Source: Nevskia sp.
GTDB lineage: Bacteria; Pseudomonadota; Gammaproteobacteria; Nevskiales; Nevskiaceae
Assembly: GCA_016779605.1 (NCBI GenBank)
Contig: JADHNH010000022.1
Span: forward strand, 1 to 40,874
Length of the DNA stretch: 40,874 bases
Direction of reading: 5' to 3'
The translations under genes were made by a program, and so were the position numbers. Positions 17,496 to 25,660 of the stretch are shown here, piece by piece (the stretch's first letter is position 1; each line of letters begins with the position of its first letter). The notes under the pieces were generated by a model that was not told where the DNA came from, did not search any database, and saw nothing but the letters and a program-made list of their open reading frames with translations.

Positions 17496-17981
17496 ATGTC
17501 GCAAATTGAAGCAAGGCTCCGCGCACTCGGCCTGACGCTGCCGCCGCCGACGCGGCCGCCGCCTGGGGTGGTGCTGCCGTTCCAGTTCGTGCGCGTGGTC
17601 GGCCGCCGCGCGCTGATTTCCGGCCACGGGCCACAAAGCGCGGACGGTGGCTTCGCCGCGCCGCTGGGCAAGCTCGGCCGCGAGTTGTCCCTGGAACAGG
17701 GCTACGCCGCCGCGCGGCTCACCGCGCTGTCGATGCTCGGCAGCCTGCAGCGCGCGCTCGGTGACCTGGACCGGATCGCCGCCTGGACGCGCGTGTTCGG
17801 CATGGTCAATTCCGCACCCGGCTTCCACCAGCAGCCGGCCGTCATCAATGGCTTCTCGGACCTGATCCTGGAAGTGTTCGGCCCGGAGGTCGGCGGCCAC
17901 AGCCGCAGCGCGGTGGGCATGGCCGAGCTGCCGTTCAATATCCCGGTGGAGATCGAAGGCGAGGTCGAACTGGCGGCGTGA
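17496..17981 (+). CDS. RidA/YjgF-family protein
   Basis: 161 residues, a member of the longer RidA-like subgroup (classic RidA is ~128). Family features are ALISGHGPQSADG near residue 48, ARLTALSMLGSLQRALGDLD in the long helix, and the C-terminal SRSAVGMAELPFNIPVEIEG with the conserved Arg and Pro-x-x-x-P-V-E-I-E strand. RidA itself hydrolyses reactive enamine/imine intermediates of amino-acid metabolism; divergent subgroups may act on other substrates. ATG 17496 gives the normal N-terminus (MSQIEARLRAL). It is a single gene between the TetR regulator and a convergent LysE exporter. Confidence 0.85.
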   Translation: MSQIEARLRALGLTLPPPTRPPPGVVLPFQFVRVVGRRALISGHGPQSADGGFAAPLGKLGRELSLEQGYAAARLTALSMLGSLQRALGDLDRIAAWTRVFGMVNSAPGFHQQPAVINGFSDLILEVFGPEVGGHSRSAVGMAELPFNIPVEIEGEVELAA

Positions 17982-17994
17982 GGCCGGCGCCGGA

Positions 17995-18633
17995 TCAGCG
18001 ACTCCCGCCGATCAGGGCGAACAGCAGCGCGGTTCCGAGAAACAACAGGATCGTTCCCATTGCGCGGTCGATCCAGTGGGCATGCGCCGCCAGGCGTGCG
18101 CGCACGCTGTCATGGCCGAGGGTCCAGGCGACGAAGCAGAACCAGGCCATGGTCGTCAGCACCATCCAGCCGCCGAGCAGCAGGCGCAGCCGCACCGAGG
18201 CGCCGGCCGACACCACCACCGCGCACAGCGCCACGAAGAACAGCATGGCCTTGACGTTGAGCGCGTTGGTCAGCACGCCGATGGCGAAATCCAGCCGCGC
18301 CGGCCGCAGCGGTGCCGCGCTCGCCGGAGGGCCGCCGGGCGGCGCCGGCCGCGCGCGCAGCGCCGACGCCCCGATCCACAGCAGCAGGCCCGCTCCGCCC
18401 AGGCGCAGCGCGGCCAGCAGCACCGGGTAACGCTGGATCGCCCAGGCCAGCGCGAACAGCGCGTAGGCGACATGCAAGGCGATGCCGCAGCCGATGCCGG
18501 CGGCGGTGCGCAGGCCGGCTGCGCGGCCGTGCGCGAGGGTCTGGCGCGTCACCATGGCGAGGTCCGGCCCCGGGCTGACCACGGCCAGGGCATGCGCCGC
18601 CGCCACGCTGGCGAACAGCGACCAGGGGCTCAT
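17995..18633 (-). CDS. LysE/RhtB-family amino-acid exporter
   Basis: 212 residues with about six hydrophobic segments, as expected for LysE/RhtB translocators. The N-terminal signature AVVSPGPDLAMVTRQTLAHG near residues 17-36 matches the family's conserved SPGP-x-x region, followed by GRAAGLRTAAGIGCGIALHV. Members export amino acids or related metabolites using the proton gradient; the substrate here cannot be deduced. The stop is 14 bases from that of the convergent RidA gene. The ATG at 18633 is divergent from the ECF sigma factor gene, sharing a 115-base intergenic region. Confidence 0.88.
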   Translation of the reverse strand: MSPWSLFASVAAAHALAVVSPGPDLAMVTRQTLAHGRAAGLRTAAGIGCGIALHVAYALFALAWAIQRYPVLLAALRLGGAGLLLWIGASALRARPAPPGGPPASAAPLRPARLDFAIGVLTNALNVKAMLFFVALCAVVVSAGASVRLRLLLGGWMVLTTMAWFCFVAWTLGHDSVRARLAAHAHWIDRAMGTILLFLGTALLFALIGGSR

Positions 18634-18701
18634 GGTGCGCGGATCCGGCTGATGGCGATTGCGGGCATACGGGTGGCTGACCGGCGGGGGGCAGCCAAGT
18701 C

Positions 18702-18707
18702 TATGAT
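18702..18707 (+). promoter_or_regulatory. -10-like element upstream of the ECF sigma gene
   Basis: TATGAT lies 42 bases upstream of the sigma-factor ATG in an otherwise GC-rich stretch. The possible -35 (GCTGAC at 18676-18681) is spaced 20 bases away, too far for comfort, so this is a weak call. Confidence 0.25.
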
Positions 18708-18748
18708 GGGTTCAAACCCGCGGCAGCCCTGTCGCATCTGAAGGACAA

Positions 18749-19363
18749 ATGACCACGGCGACCCTATGTTCCGAGCCGGACGCTGGCCTGACTGCTGCCG
18801 CGGCGACGATGGTTGAGGCCACGGCGGCTGCCGAGCCGGAGGACCTGGCGCTGGCGCGGCTGGCGGCGGCCGGCGACGCGCGCGCGTTCGAGCGGCTCTA
18901 CCGCATGCACGTGGATCGCATCTACGGCCTGTGCTGCCGCCTGTGCAACGGCGACACCGCGCGCGCCGACCAGTCGGTGCAGGACGCCTTCGTGCGCGCC
19001 TGGGAGCGCCTGGGCAGCTTCCGCGGCGAAAGCCGCTTCGGCACCTGGCTGCACCGGCTCACCGTGAACGTGGTGCTGGGCGAGCACCGGCTGCTCAAGC
19101 GCTGGGTGGCGTTCGAGGACAACGGCGGCGAAGGCGAGGGCGCGGCCGAGTACCTGGAGGCGCACCACGACGACACCGGCACCCGCATGGACCTGGAGCG
19201 CGCGCTGTCGCGCCTGCCCAAGGGCGCGCGCGCGGTGCTGGTGCTGCACGACATCGAGGGCTACCAGCACGACGAGATCGCGGAGTTGACCGGCATCGCC
19301 GTCGGCACCTCCAAGGCGCAGCTGCACCGGGCGCGCCGGCTGATGAAGGAGTGGTTGCAATGA
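18749..19363 (+). CDS. ECF-type RNA polymerase sigma factor
   Basis: 204 residues. Sigma region 2 is clear: DARAFERLYRMHVDRIYGLC, then DQSVQDAFVRAWERLGSFRG and FGTWLHRLTVN. Region 4 is LSRLPKGARAVLVLHDIEGY followed by HDEIAELTGIAVGTSKAQLH and RARRLMKEWL. This is the standard two-domain layout of group IV sigma factors, which direct RNA polymerase to stress or envelope regulons. An acidic linker (DNGGEGEGAAEYLEAHHDD) separates the domains. Its TGA overlaps the next start as ATGA; the operon continues with a single-pass membrane protein and a DUF4097 protein. The regulon is unknown. Confidence 0.93.
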   Translation: MTTATLCSEPDAGLTAAAATMVEATAAAEPEDLALARLAAAGDARAFERLYRMHVDRIYGLCCRLCNGDTARADQSVQDAFVRAWERLGSFRGESRFGTWLHRLTVNVVLGEHRLLKRWVAFEDNGGEGEGAAEYLEAHHDDTGTRMDLERALSRLPKGARAVLVLHDIEGYQHDEIAELTGIAVGTSKAQLHRARRLMKEWLQ

Positions 19364-19869
19364 ACGGCGAACACGGTTCCTCCGCAAAGCAGAAGGACGA
19401 GGCGGCGCCGGTGCCCGGGCTGGCCGGCCTGCGCAAGCCGCGCGCGCCGTCGCAGGACCTGTGGCCCGGCATCGAGGCGCGCATCCGCGCGCGCCGCGCG
19501 CGCGTCTGGCCGGCGCGCCTGGCCGCGCTCGGCGCGATGGCGGCGGGCGTGCTGCTGACCCTGGGCATCTCGCTGGAGCGCGGCGGCTGGCAGCCGGTGC
19601 CGGCGCCGCAGCCGCTTGCTTCGGCGCGGCCGGCGCCCGGCCCGCTGCAGGGTGCGCCGCACGACCCGGCGCTGCTGCCGGCGGTGGCGCACCTGCACCC
19701 GGAAACGCGCGCGCTGGTCAAGGCCAACCTGAAGATCGTGGACAGCGCCGAAACGCAGCTGCGCCGTGCGCTCAACGCCGACCCGGACGCCGAGTACCTG
19801 AAGAGCCTGCTCGCCAGCACGCGCCAGCAGAAGCAGGAGCTGCACCTGGTGCTGGCGGACGCGCGCTGA
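19360..19869 (+). CDS. Single-pass membrane protein, candidate anti-sigma factor
   Basis: 169 residues. A cytoplasmic N-terminus of ~55 residues containing SQDLWPGIEARIRARRA is followed by one membrane helix (WPARLAALGAMAAGVLLTLG). The periplasmic part is Pro/Ala-rich, then helical (LKIVDSAETQLRRALNADPD; LLASTRQQKQELHLVLADAR). It has no cysteine, so it lacks the HxxxCxxC zinc motif of common anti-sigma factors. The SQDLWPGIEARI start resembles the short N-terminal regions of other sigma-linked membrane proteins. Overlap with the sigma gene by four bases and with the DUF4097 gene by one base implies an operon. An anti-sigma function is inferred from position and topology. Confidence 0.65.
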   Translation: MNGEHGSSAKQKDEAAPVPGLAGLRKPRAPSQDLWPGIEARIRARRARVWPARLAALGAMAAGVLLTLGISLERGGWQPVPAPQPLASARPAPGPLQGAPHDPALLPAVAHLHPETRALVKANLKIVDSAETQLRRALNADPDAEYLKSLLASTRQQKQELHLVLADAR

Positions 19870-20957
19870 TGGCCGCGCTGATCCACTTGCGCCTGCGTTT
19901 GCGGCGCCGCAGCGCCGGGCTATGGCTGGCAGCCTGCGCCTGGGTGCTGCCGGCGGCGGTTGGCGCGGCGGCCCCGGCGGACCCGGCGCCACCACCACCC
20001 GGCCTCGAGCAGCGGCTGGAAGACCTGCGGCAGATGGCACAGGACAAGGGCCGCGCGGCGGTCGAACTGGCGATGCGCGAGCGGCTCGAGGTGCAGGGCC
20101 TGGCGGCGCGCGCCACCGCGGCCGACGACGGCGAAGGCGGCGGCCGCGCGGTGGACGAGCATCGCCCGCTGAATGCCGACGGCCGCGTGTTCGTCAGCAA
20201 CGGTTCGGGCAGCGTGGTGGTCTCGGCCTGGGACAAGAACGAAGTGGCGGTTTCCGGCGATCTCGGCGGCGGCGTGGAGCGCATGGACATCAGCGGCGAC
20301 GCCGCCAGCCTGCGCGTGGTGGTGCGGGCGGCGCGCCATGCGCACCTGAGCGGCAGCGTGGACCTGCGCCTGATGGTGCCGGCGGCGGCGCAGGTGTCGG
20401 TGGAGACCGTCAGCGCCGACGTCGCGGTGCACGGCACGCGCGGCCCGGTGAAGGTCAACAGCGTCAGCGGCGACGTCGGCCTGGCGGTGGATGCGCCGGA
20501 AGTCGCCGCGCAGACCGTCAGCGGCGACCTCATACTGCAGGGGCCGTCGGCCAACACCGCCGCCAACAGCGTCAGCGGCGACCTGCGCATGAGCGGGCTG
20601 CAGGGCCGGCTGGTCGCCGAAACCGTGTCCGGCCACATCGAGCTGGCCGGCGGCAGGTTCGACGAGCTGCGCCTGAAGTCGATCTCCGGCGACATGCACC
20701 TGGACCTGTCGTTCGGCGAGCACGCCACGGTGGTGGGCGAGACGCTGTCCGGCGACATCAGCCTGCAGGTGCCGCACGACGTCTCCGGCACGGCCATCCT
20801 CAAGAGCTTCAGCGGCGAGGCCCAGTGCAGCCTGGCGCAGGCCACGTCCTCGGCGTCCGCACGCAAGCACGAGCGTGAGTACAGCTTCGGCGACGGCAAG
20901 GGCGTGAACCTGAGCCTGTCGACCTTCAGCGGCGACATCCACGTCGAAGGCAAGTAA
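19869..20957 (+). CDS. Exported DUF4097 beta-strand-repeat protein
   Basis: 362 residues. A signal peptide (RLRLRRRSAGLWLAACAWVL) is followed by a helical stretch (LEQRLEDLRQMAQDKGRAAV), then a beta-solenoid-like DUF4097 domain. The repeat unit is seen about every 20 residues: TVSADV, SVSGDV, TVSGDL, SVSGDL, TVSGHI, SISGDM, TLSGDI, SFSGEA, TFSGDI. DUF4097 proteins are predicted cell-envelope proteins, often encoded beside regulators of envelope stress; the molecular role is not known. TGATG overlap with the preceding gene ties it to the ECF sigma operon. It may be a sensor or shield component of that module (inference). Confidence 0.85.
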   Translation: MAALIHLRLRLRRRSAGLWLAACAWVLPAAVGAAAPADPAPPPPGLEQRLEDLRQMAQDKGRAAVELAMRERLEVQGLAARATAADDGEGGGRAVDEHRPLNADGRVFVSNGSGSVVVSAWDKNEVAVSGDLGGGVERMDISGDAASLRVVVRAARHAHLSGSVDLRLMVPAAAQVSVETVSADVAVHGTRGPVKVNSVSGDVGLAVDAPEVAAQTVSGDLILQGPSANTAANSVSGDLRMSGLQGRLVAETVSGHIELAGGRFDELRLKSISGDMHLDLSFGEHATVVGETLSGDISLQVPHDVSGTAILKSFSGEAQCSLAQATSSASARKHEREYSFGDGKGVNLSLSTFSGDIHVEGK

Positions 20958-20992
20958 TCCGCGGCGCGGCGCGCCGATCCTGCCCAGGCCGC

Positions 20993-21964
20993 TCAGGCGC
21001 CGTCGCCGCCGGGGCCGATCGCCACCCGCACCAGGCCGTCGGCTTCAACCCAGGCGCGGTACATGCCGCCGGCGTTGAACGGCAGCGCCAAGCGTCCCGC
21101 ACGGTCGACGGCGATGCAGCCGCCGCGGCCGCGATACCGCCGCACCGCGTCGAGCGCCTCGGCGCAGGCGTGTTCGAGGTGCCAGCCGCTCCAGGCCAGC
21201 CGGGCGTGCACCGCGTGGCCGAAGCCGCAACGGATGAAAGCCTCGCCGGTGCCGGTGCACGACAGCGCGGCGCTGGCGTCGTCGGCGAAGGTGCCGGCGC
21301 CGATCAACGGCGTGTCGCCGACGCGCCCGGCCAGCTTGTTGGTGAGGCCGCCGGTGGAAGTGGCGGCGGCCAGGTGGCCTTGAGCATCGCGCGCCACCGC
21401 ACCGACGGTGCCGAAGGCTTCATCGGTGCCGCCGGCACCCGGTGAGGGCGCGTGGTCGTGGTCCAGCGTGATGGCGCCGCGCGCCCGTGCCGCCGCAAGC
21501 TGCTGCCGGCGCGCCTCGGTGATGAAGTAGTCCGGCTCCACGCGCTCCAGCCCGAGCTGTGCCGCCAGCTGTTCGGCGCCGGCACCGGCGAAGAACACGT
21601 GCGGCGTGCGTTCCATGATCGCGCGCGCCAGCCGCACCGGGCTCTTGACGCGGCAGACGGCAGCCACCGCGCCGCAAGCGCGGTCGACGCCGCGCATCAC
21701 CGCGGCATCGAGCTCCGGCAGTCCCTCGCGGTTGAGCACGGCGCCGACGCCGGCGTTGAACAGCGGGCACTGCTCGAGCTGCTCCACCGCGTGGGTCACC
21801 GCGTCCAGCGCGCCGGCGCCGCCGCGCAGCAGCGCCAGCGTCTCCGTGGCGATGCGGCGCAGCGCGTCGCGTTGGGCCGACTGCGCGGCCGGGTGCGTCG
21901 GCGGGTCGCCGGCGCCGCCATGCAGCGCCAGTCGCACCAGCTGCGGGGACGGCGGCGTTTCCAT
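20993..21964 (-). CDS. Isoaspartyl peptidase / type-2 L-asparaginase
   Basis: 323 residues, normal for plant-type (Ntn-hydrolase) asparaginases. LALHGGAGD near residues 13-20 is the family's N-terminal motif; PLFNAGVGAVLNREG and LDAAVM follow. DEAFGTVGAVARDAQG contains the autocleavage site, with Thr186 the likely nucleophile (G185/T186), then STGGLTNKLAGRVGD and GTGEAFIR of the beta subunit. The proenzyme self-cleaves into alpha and beta chains and hydrolyses isoaspartyl dipeptides and asparagine. It is convergent with the DUF4097 operon and divergent from the lipoprotein gene. No signal peptide is evident, so probably cytoplasmic. Confidence 0.92.
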   Translation of the reverse strand: METPPSPQLVRLALHGGAGDPPTHPAAQSAQRDALRRIATETLALLRGGAGALDAVTHAVEQLEQCPLFNAGVGAVLNREGLPELDAAVMRGVDRACGAVAAVCRVKSPVRLARAIMERTPHVFFAGAGAEQLAAQLGLERVEPDYFITEARRQQLAAARARGAITLDHDHAPSPGAGGTDEAFGTVGAVARDAQGHLAAATSTGGLTNKLAGRVGDTPLIGAGTFADDASAALSCTGTGEAFIRCGFGHAVHARLAWSGWHLEHACAEALDAVRRYRGRGGCIAVDRAGRLALPFNAGGMYRAWVEADGLVRVAIGPGGDGA

Positions 21965-22066
21965 AGGGAGAAACTTTAGTCGAACGGCGGCGCCGCGGCA
22001 GGGTAAGCTGCCGGCGGCGCCCGCGGCATGCGCGGGACATTCACCGAATCAGCAAGGAGACGGCCG

Positions 22067-22678
22067 GTGGTGCACAAGGCGGGCGCATCAGGGTTCATCG
22101 CTGCCGTGCTGGCGGCGCTGGCTGCCGTGAGCGCGTGCAGCACGGCGCCGACCGCCCCCGGCTCGGCTGCCGGCGCCAAGCCGCCGATGGCCGGTGCGTC
22201 GAACGCGGCGCCGCCGCTACGCGTCGCCGTGGCCGCTTTCGACGATGCCACGTCGCACGGCGTCGGCCCGGGCATCGCTGAGCTGCTGTCGCGTGCCCTG
22301 GTCGACAGCGGCCGCTACGTTGCAGCCCCGGCTGCGCCGCCGGGCAATGCGGCGCAATCGCTTTCCGCCGATGCGCAGCTGTTGATCCGCGGCTCGGTGG
22401 TGGTGTTCGAGCCGAGCTGCAAGGGCGGCACGCTGATCCTGCTGGCCGACAGCCAGGCCTGCATCACCTTAAACCTGACGGTGGTCGACGCCGCCAGCGG
22501 CCGGGTGCTGGCAGCGGACACGGTGCAGCGCACCTCGTCGGCCGGGGCTGCAGCGGTGCCGGCGCCCGCCGTGGCGCTGCCGGACGGCCTGCGCGCCTAC
22601 GCCAATACCAGCATGGAGCTGGCGATCCGCAACAGCGTCGAAACCGCGCTGGACGACATCGCCGCGGCCCGCCGCTGA
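22067..22678 (+). CDS. Exported lipoprotein, CsgG-like fold candidate
   Basis: 203 residues. The start is set at GTG 22067 (or GTG 22070) because AAGGAG lies seven bases before it; the ATG at 22028 has no such site. The N-terminus is a lipoprotein signal peptide ending in the lipobox VSAC, so it is anchored by lipidated Cys. The mature part, VAVAAFDDATSHGVGPGIAE, LLSRALVDSGRYV and ADAQLLIRGSV, resembles curli-secretion CsgG/HfaB-type nucleotide-free folds: a first strand, then a helix, then Ser/Arg-rich loops. It is shorter than CsgG (277) and no curli genes are nearby. A periplasmic envelope-assembly role is a guess. Confidence 0.65.
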   Translation: MVHKAGASGFIAAVLAALAAVSACSTAPTAPGSAAGAKPPMAGASNAAPPLRVAVAAFDDATSHGVGPGIAELLSRALVDSGRYVAAPAAPPGNAAQSLSADAQLLIRGSVVVFEPSCKGGTLILLADSQACITLNLTVVDAASGRVLAADTVQRTSSAGAAAVPAPAVALPDGLRAYANTSMELAIRNSVETALDDIAAARR

Positions 22679-22706
22679 CCGTCACGTCGAGCCGCGCCGG
22701 GCGACG

Positions 22707-24878
22707 TCACTGCTGCGCCGCGGCGCGCACGTCGGCGCCTGCGGGCGGCGCAGCGGGGCCCAGCGCATCGACGACGATCGACGGCGTCAGGTTCTGCGGC
22801 AGCACCCTGGGTTCGCCGCCGTTGACATAAACCAGGTACAGCGGCACGCCGGGGCTGCCGAAGCGGTCCAGCACTTCGGTGATGGCGGGATCGCCGCGGC
22901 TCCAGTCGCCTTCCAGCCAGGCGACGTTGCGCTCGGCGAACGCCTGCTCGACGCGGGCCGAGGTCAGCGCCAGGTGCTCGTTCACCTTGCAGGTGACGCA
23001 CCAGTCGGCGGTGAAGTTGACGAACACCGTGCGCCCCTGCTCGCGTAGCTCGGCCAGGCGCTGCGGCGACCACGGCTCGTGGGCGCCGCCGGCGCGCGCT
23101 GCCGGCGCGGCGTCCGCAGGCGGCGCGCGCAGCTGCGGCGTGGCCAGCAGCGCCAGGGCAGCGGCCACCGCCGCGTAGCGCAGCACCGCGCCGAGGCGGC
23201 CGCCGGCGCGCAGCCACACCGCCAGCGACAGCAGCACCAGGCCGACCAGCGCCAGCGCTATGGCGTCGCGCCCGGCCTGTCCGCCCAGCACCCACAGCAG
23301 GAACACCACGGTGAGGTAGAGCGGGAACGCCATCGCCTGCTTGAAGGTCTCCATCCACGCGCCGGGCCGGGGCAGGAAGGCGCCGAGCCGCGGGAAGAAT
23401 CCGATCAGCAGGAACGGCAGCGCCAGGCCGAGCCCCAGGCACAGGAACACCGCGCCGGCCACCGGCGGCGGCTGCGCCAGCGCGTAGCCCAGCGCGGTGC
23501 CGACGAACGGCGTGATGCAGGGGCTGGCCACGACCACCGCCAGCAGGCCGGTGAAGAACGAGCCGCGGTAGCCGCCCTGCGCGGCCAGCGCTTGGCCCAT
23601 GCCCATGATGCGGGTGCCGAACTGCACCAGGCCCGACAGCGACAGTCCCATGATGAAGAACAGGTACACCAGGCCGGCGACGAACGCCGGCTGCTGCAGC
23701 TGGAAGCCCCAGCCCACCGCCGCCCCGGCGCGGCGCAGCCCGATCAGGGCGGCGGCCAGCGCGCCGAACATCAGCAGCACGCCGAAGGTGTAGGCCACGG
23801 CGTGCCCGCGCTGGTGGCGCGCCACCCGGCCACGCGCCTCGATCAGGCTGATCGCCTTGATCGACAGCACCGGGAACACGCAAGGCATCAGGTTGAGGAT
23901 GATGCCGCCGAGCAGGGCGAACAGCAGCGTGCGCGCCAGGCTCGCCGGCGCCGCCGCGGCGGCAGCGATTCCGGCTGCGGGCACCGCGCCGGCGGGCACC
24001 GGCTTGACCGGCCCGGGCCTTGCATGGATTTCCCAGGCTTTGGCCGATGCGCCGTCATGCAGCACCAGCACGCCGTCCACCTGCGGCGGCGCCTTGATGA
24101 AGGAGTCGTTCAAGGATTGCGAGATGCGCAGCAGGTGGTTTTCGTTGTCGATCCGCTGCGGCGCGGAGTGCCGCACCAGGTCGCCGGCATACGGGAAGAA
24201 CTCGATGACGCCGCCGGTGGACAGGTGTGCTCCGCCCACCGCCAGCGAAAAGTCGCCGTCGCGGGCGGCGAACTGCACGCTCCAGTCCGCCGGCGCTGGC
24301 TGCGGCAGCTCGGCGCGGGCCGCGGCAAATGTGTCGCGCCAGCGCGGGTCGGCCTGCACCGGCTGGCCGGGCGCCGGCGGCGCCAGGCGCAGGCTCAGCT
24401 CCGCCGAGCCGGGGATGCAGATGTCCCGGCACACCAGCCAGCGCGCCTTGGCCTGCACGCTCACCGGCGACGGCGCCGGCCAGTCCGGCGGTACGTGCAG
24501 GGGCACCGGCAGCAGGGTGTCGGCGTGGTAGCCGTAATTGACGATGTCGCCGGTGGTTTCGCGGCGCGGGTAGGGCCACTCCATCGGCCCGACCGTCACC
24601 GCCGCCGGCAGGGTCCAGGCCAGCGTGGTGGGCAGGCCCGAATCTCCGGGGTTGCGCCAGTACACGTGCCAGCCTTCGTCGGGCACGATGCGCAGCGCCA
24701 GCCAGTTGTCGCCGCCGATCGACAGCGCCTGGTTCTCCGCGATCAGTTCGGCCCGGACATGCTCGGCCGGCGCCGGATCGGCCTGCGCCGGACCGAGCCA
24801 GGCCAGGCACGACAGGGCCATGCAGGACAGGCACAGCCGCAGCTGCAGGAAGGGGCGCAAGGGAAAGTCGAAGCGCAT
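22707..24878 (-). CDS. DsbD/ScsB-type thiol:disulfide interchange protein
   Basis: About 723 residues from ATG 24878. Three modules are visible. A signal peptide and periplasmic N-domain carry a cysteine pair at 150/154 (WLVCRDICIPG), as in ScsB-type reductases. A central membrane domain has NLMPCVFPVLSIKAI (Cys332) and VVASPCITPFVGTALGYAL (Cys453), the transmembrane cysteine pair. A C-terminal thioredoxin domain has FTADWCVTCK (Cys626/Cys629). The protein passes electrons from cytoplasmic thioredoxin to periplasmic disulfides. The N-domain type suggests ScsB rather than classical DsbD. No ribosome-binding site is obvious, so the start could be elsewhere. Divergent from the adenylylsulfate kinase gene. 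Confidence 0.9.
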   Translation of the reverse strand: MRFDFPLRPFLQLRLCLSCMALSCLAWLGPAQADPAPAEHVRAELIAENQALSIGGDNWLALRIVPDEGWHVYWRNPGDSGLPTTLAWTLPAAVTVGPMEWPYPRRETTGDIVNYGYHADTLLPVPLHVPPDWPAPSPVSVQAKARWLVCRDICIPGSAELSLRLAPPAPGQPVQADPRWRDTFAAARAELPQPAPADWSVQFAARDGDFSLAVGGAHLSTGGVIEFFPYAGDLVRHSAPQRIDNENHLLRISQSLNDSFIKAPPQVDGVLVLHDGASAKAWEIHARPGPVKPVPAGAVPAAGIAAAAAAPASLARTLLFALLGGIILNLMPCVFPVLSIKAISLIEARGRVARHQRGHAVAYTFGVLLMFGALAAALIGLRRAGAAVGWGFQLQQPAFVAGLVYLFFIMGLSLSGLVQFGTRIMGMGQALAAQGGYRGSFFTGLLAVVVASPCITPFVGTALGYALAQPPPVAGAVFLCLGLGLALPFLLIGFFPRLGAFLPRPGAWMETFKQAMAFPLYLTVVFLLWVLGGQAGRDAIALALVGLVLLSLAVWLRAGGRLGAVLRYAAVAAALALLATPQLRAPPADAAPAARAGGAHEPWSPQRLAELREQGRTVFVNFTADWCVTCKVNEHLALTSARVEQAFAERNVAWLEGDWSRGDPAITEVLDRFGSPGVPLYLVYVNGGEPRVLPQNLTPSIVVDALGPAAPPAGADVRAAAQQ

Positions 24879-24977
24879 GAATACGAAATGCAGATCCGGA
24901 AATGTAATTCCATTGGAGCGGCGCCGCGGGCCCGGCGTTTGAACGCCTGCAAATAGTTTCGCGGCGCCGGCGGCCGC

Positions 24978-24983
24978 TACAAT
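24978..24983 (+). promoter_or_regulatory. -10-like element for the adenylylsulfate kinase gene
   Basis: TACAAT stands in an extremely GC-rich context, about 120 bases upstream of the cysC ATG. A -35 is not clear (TTTCGC is only 15 bases away). If real, it gives a leader of roughly 110 bases that contains two tandem hairpins. Confidence 0.4.
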
Positions 24984-25030
24984 ACCTGTGTTGCAGTGCG
25001 GGTGTCGCGGTCGCAGGGGCGGTGTACCGG

Positions 25031-25075
25031 CGCCAAGGGCGCTTGGCGGGCCAGGTCTCGCGGGATGGCGAGGCC
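25031..25075 (+). promoter_or_regulatory. Two tandem hairpins in the cysC leader
   Basis: Hairpin 1 spans 25031-25048: CGCCAAG pairs with CTTGGCG around GGCG. Hairpin 2 spans 25054-25075: GGTCTCGC pairs with GCGAGGCC (one wobble) around GGGATG. They precede the GGAG ribosome-binding site by about 18 bases. They match no riboswitch known to me; a role in translation control is inference. Confidence 0.4.
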
Positions 25076-25103
25076 GGGCATCCATATCTAGCGGAGACAA
25101 TCG

Positions 25104-25658
25104 ATGGGGACCATTCGCCCCAAGGGCTTCACGGTGTTCATGACCGGCCTGTCGGGCGCCGGCAAGTCGACCATGGCGCAGGGCCTGGCAGAAGCGATCG
25201 AGGCGCGCTACGGGCGCCCGGTCACGGTGCTGGACGGCGACGTGGTGCGTGAAATGCTGTCGAGCGGGCTGACCTTCTCGCGTGCAGACCGCGAACTCAA
25301 CATCCGCCGCATCGGCTACGTCGCCGGCGAGGTGACGCGCCACGGCGGCGTTTGCGTGTGCGCGGCGATCGCGCCGTTCCGCAGCGCGCGCGCCGAGGTG
25401 CGCGCGCGCATCTCGCAGTCCGGCGCGTTCTACGAGGTCTACGTGGCCACGCCGCTGGCGGTGTGCGAGAGCCGCGATCCCAAAGGCCTGTACCGCAAGG
25501 CGCGGCGCGGCGAGATCAAGGGCTTCACTGGCATCGATGATCCGTTCGAGGCGCCGGAATCCCCGGAGCTAGTGATCGACACCAGCCGCACCTCGGTGGA
25601 CGAAGGCGTGCGCAAGATCCTGGCGCTGCCGCTGGGCGACCGCCTGCTGGCGGGTTGA
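25104..25658 (+). CDS. cysC: Adenylylsulfate (APS) kinase
   Basis: 184 residues, the full kinase. Walker A is GLSGAGKST at residues 15-23, then DGDVVREMLSSGLTFSRADR and ELNIRRIGYVA, GGVCVCAAIAPF and GLYRKARRGEIKGFTGIDDP, all characteristic of CysC and of the kinase domain of sulfurylase/kinase fusions. It phosphorylates APS to PAPS. The FISPF-type motif of E. coli CysC (around the phospho-serine) reads AIAPF here, as in several fused enzymes. No ATP sulfurylase gene is in the window; the kinase stands alone upstream of a DUF423 gene. GGAG seven bases before the ATG supports the start. Confidence 0.93.
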   Translation: MGTIRPKGFTVFMTGLSGAGKSTMAQGLAEAIEARYGRPVTVLDGDVVREMLSSGLTFSRADRELNIRRIGYVAGEVTRHGGVCVCAAIAPFRSARAEVRARISQSGAFYEVYVATPLAVCESRDPKGLYRKARRGEIKGFTGIDDPFEAPESPELVIDTSRTSVDEGVRKILALPLGDRLLAG

Positions 25659-25660
25659 GC

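Noticed and set aside
18708..18719. T-arm-like sequence GGGTTCAAACCC suggesting a tRNA
   Set aside because: No acceptor, D or anticodon arms can be built around it; it lies in the promoter region of the ECF sigma gene and is just a short palindrome.
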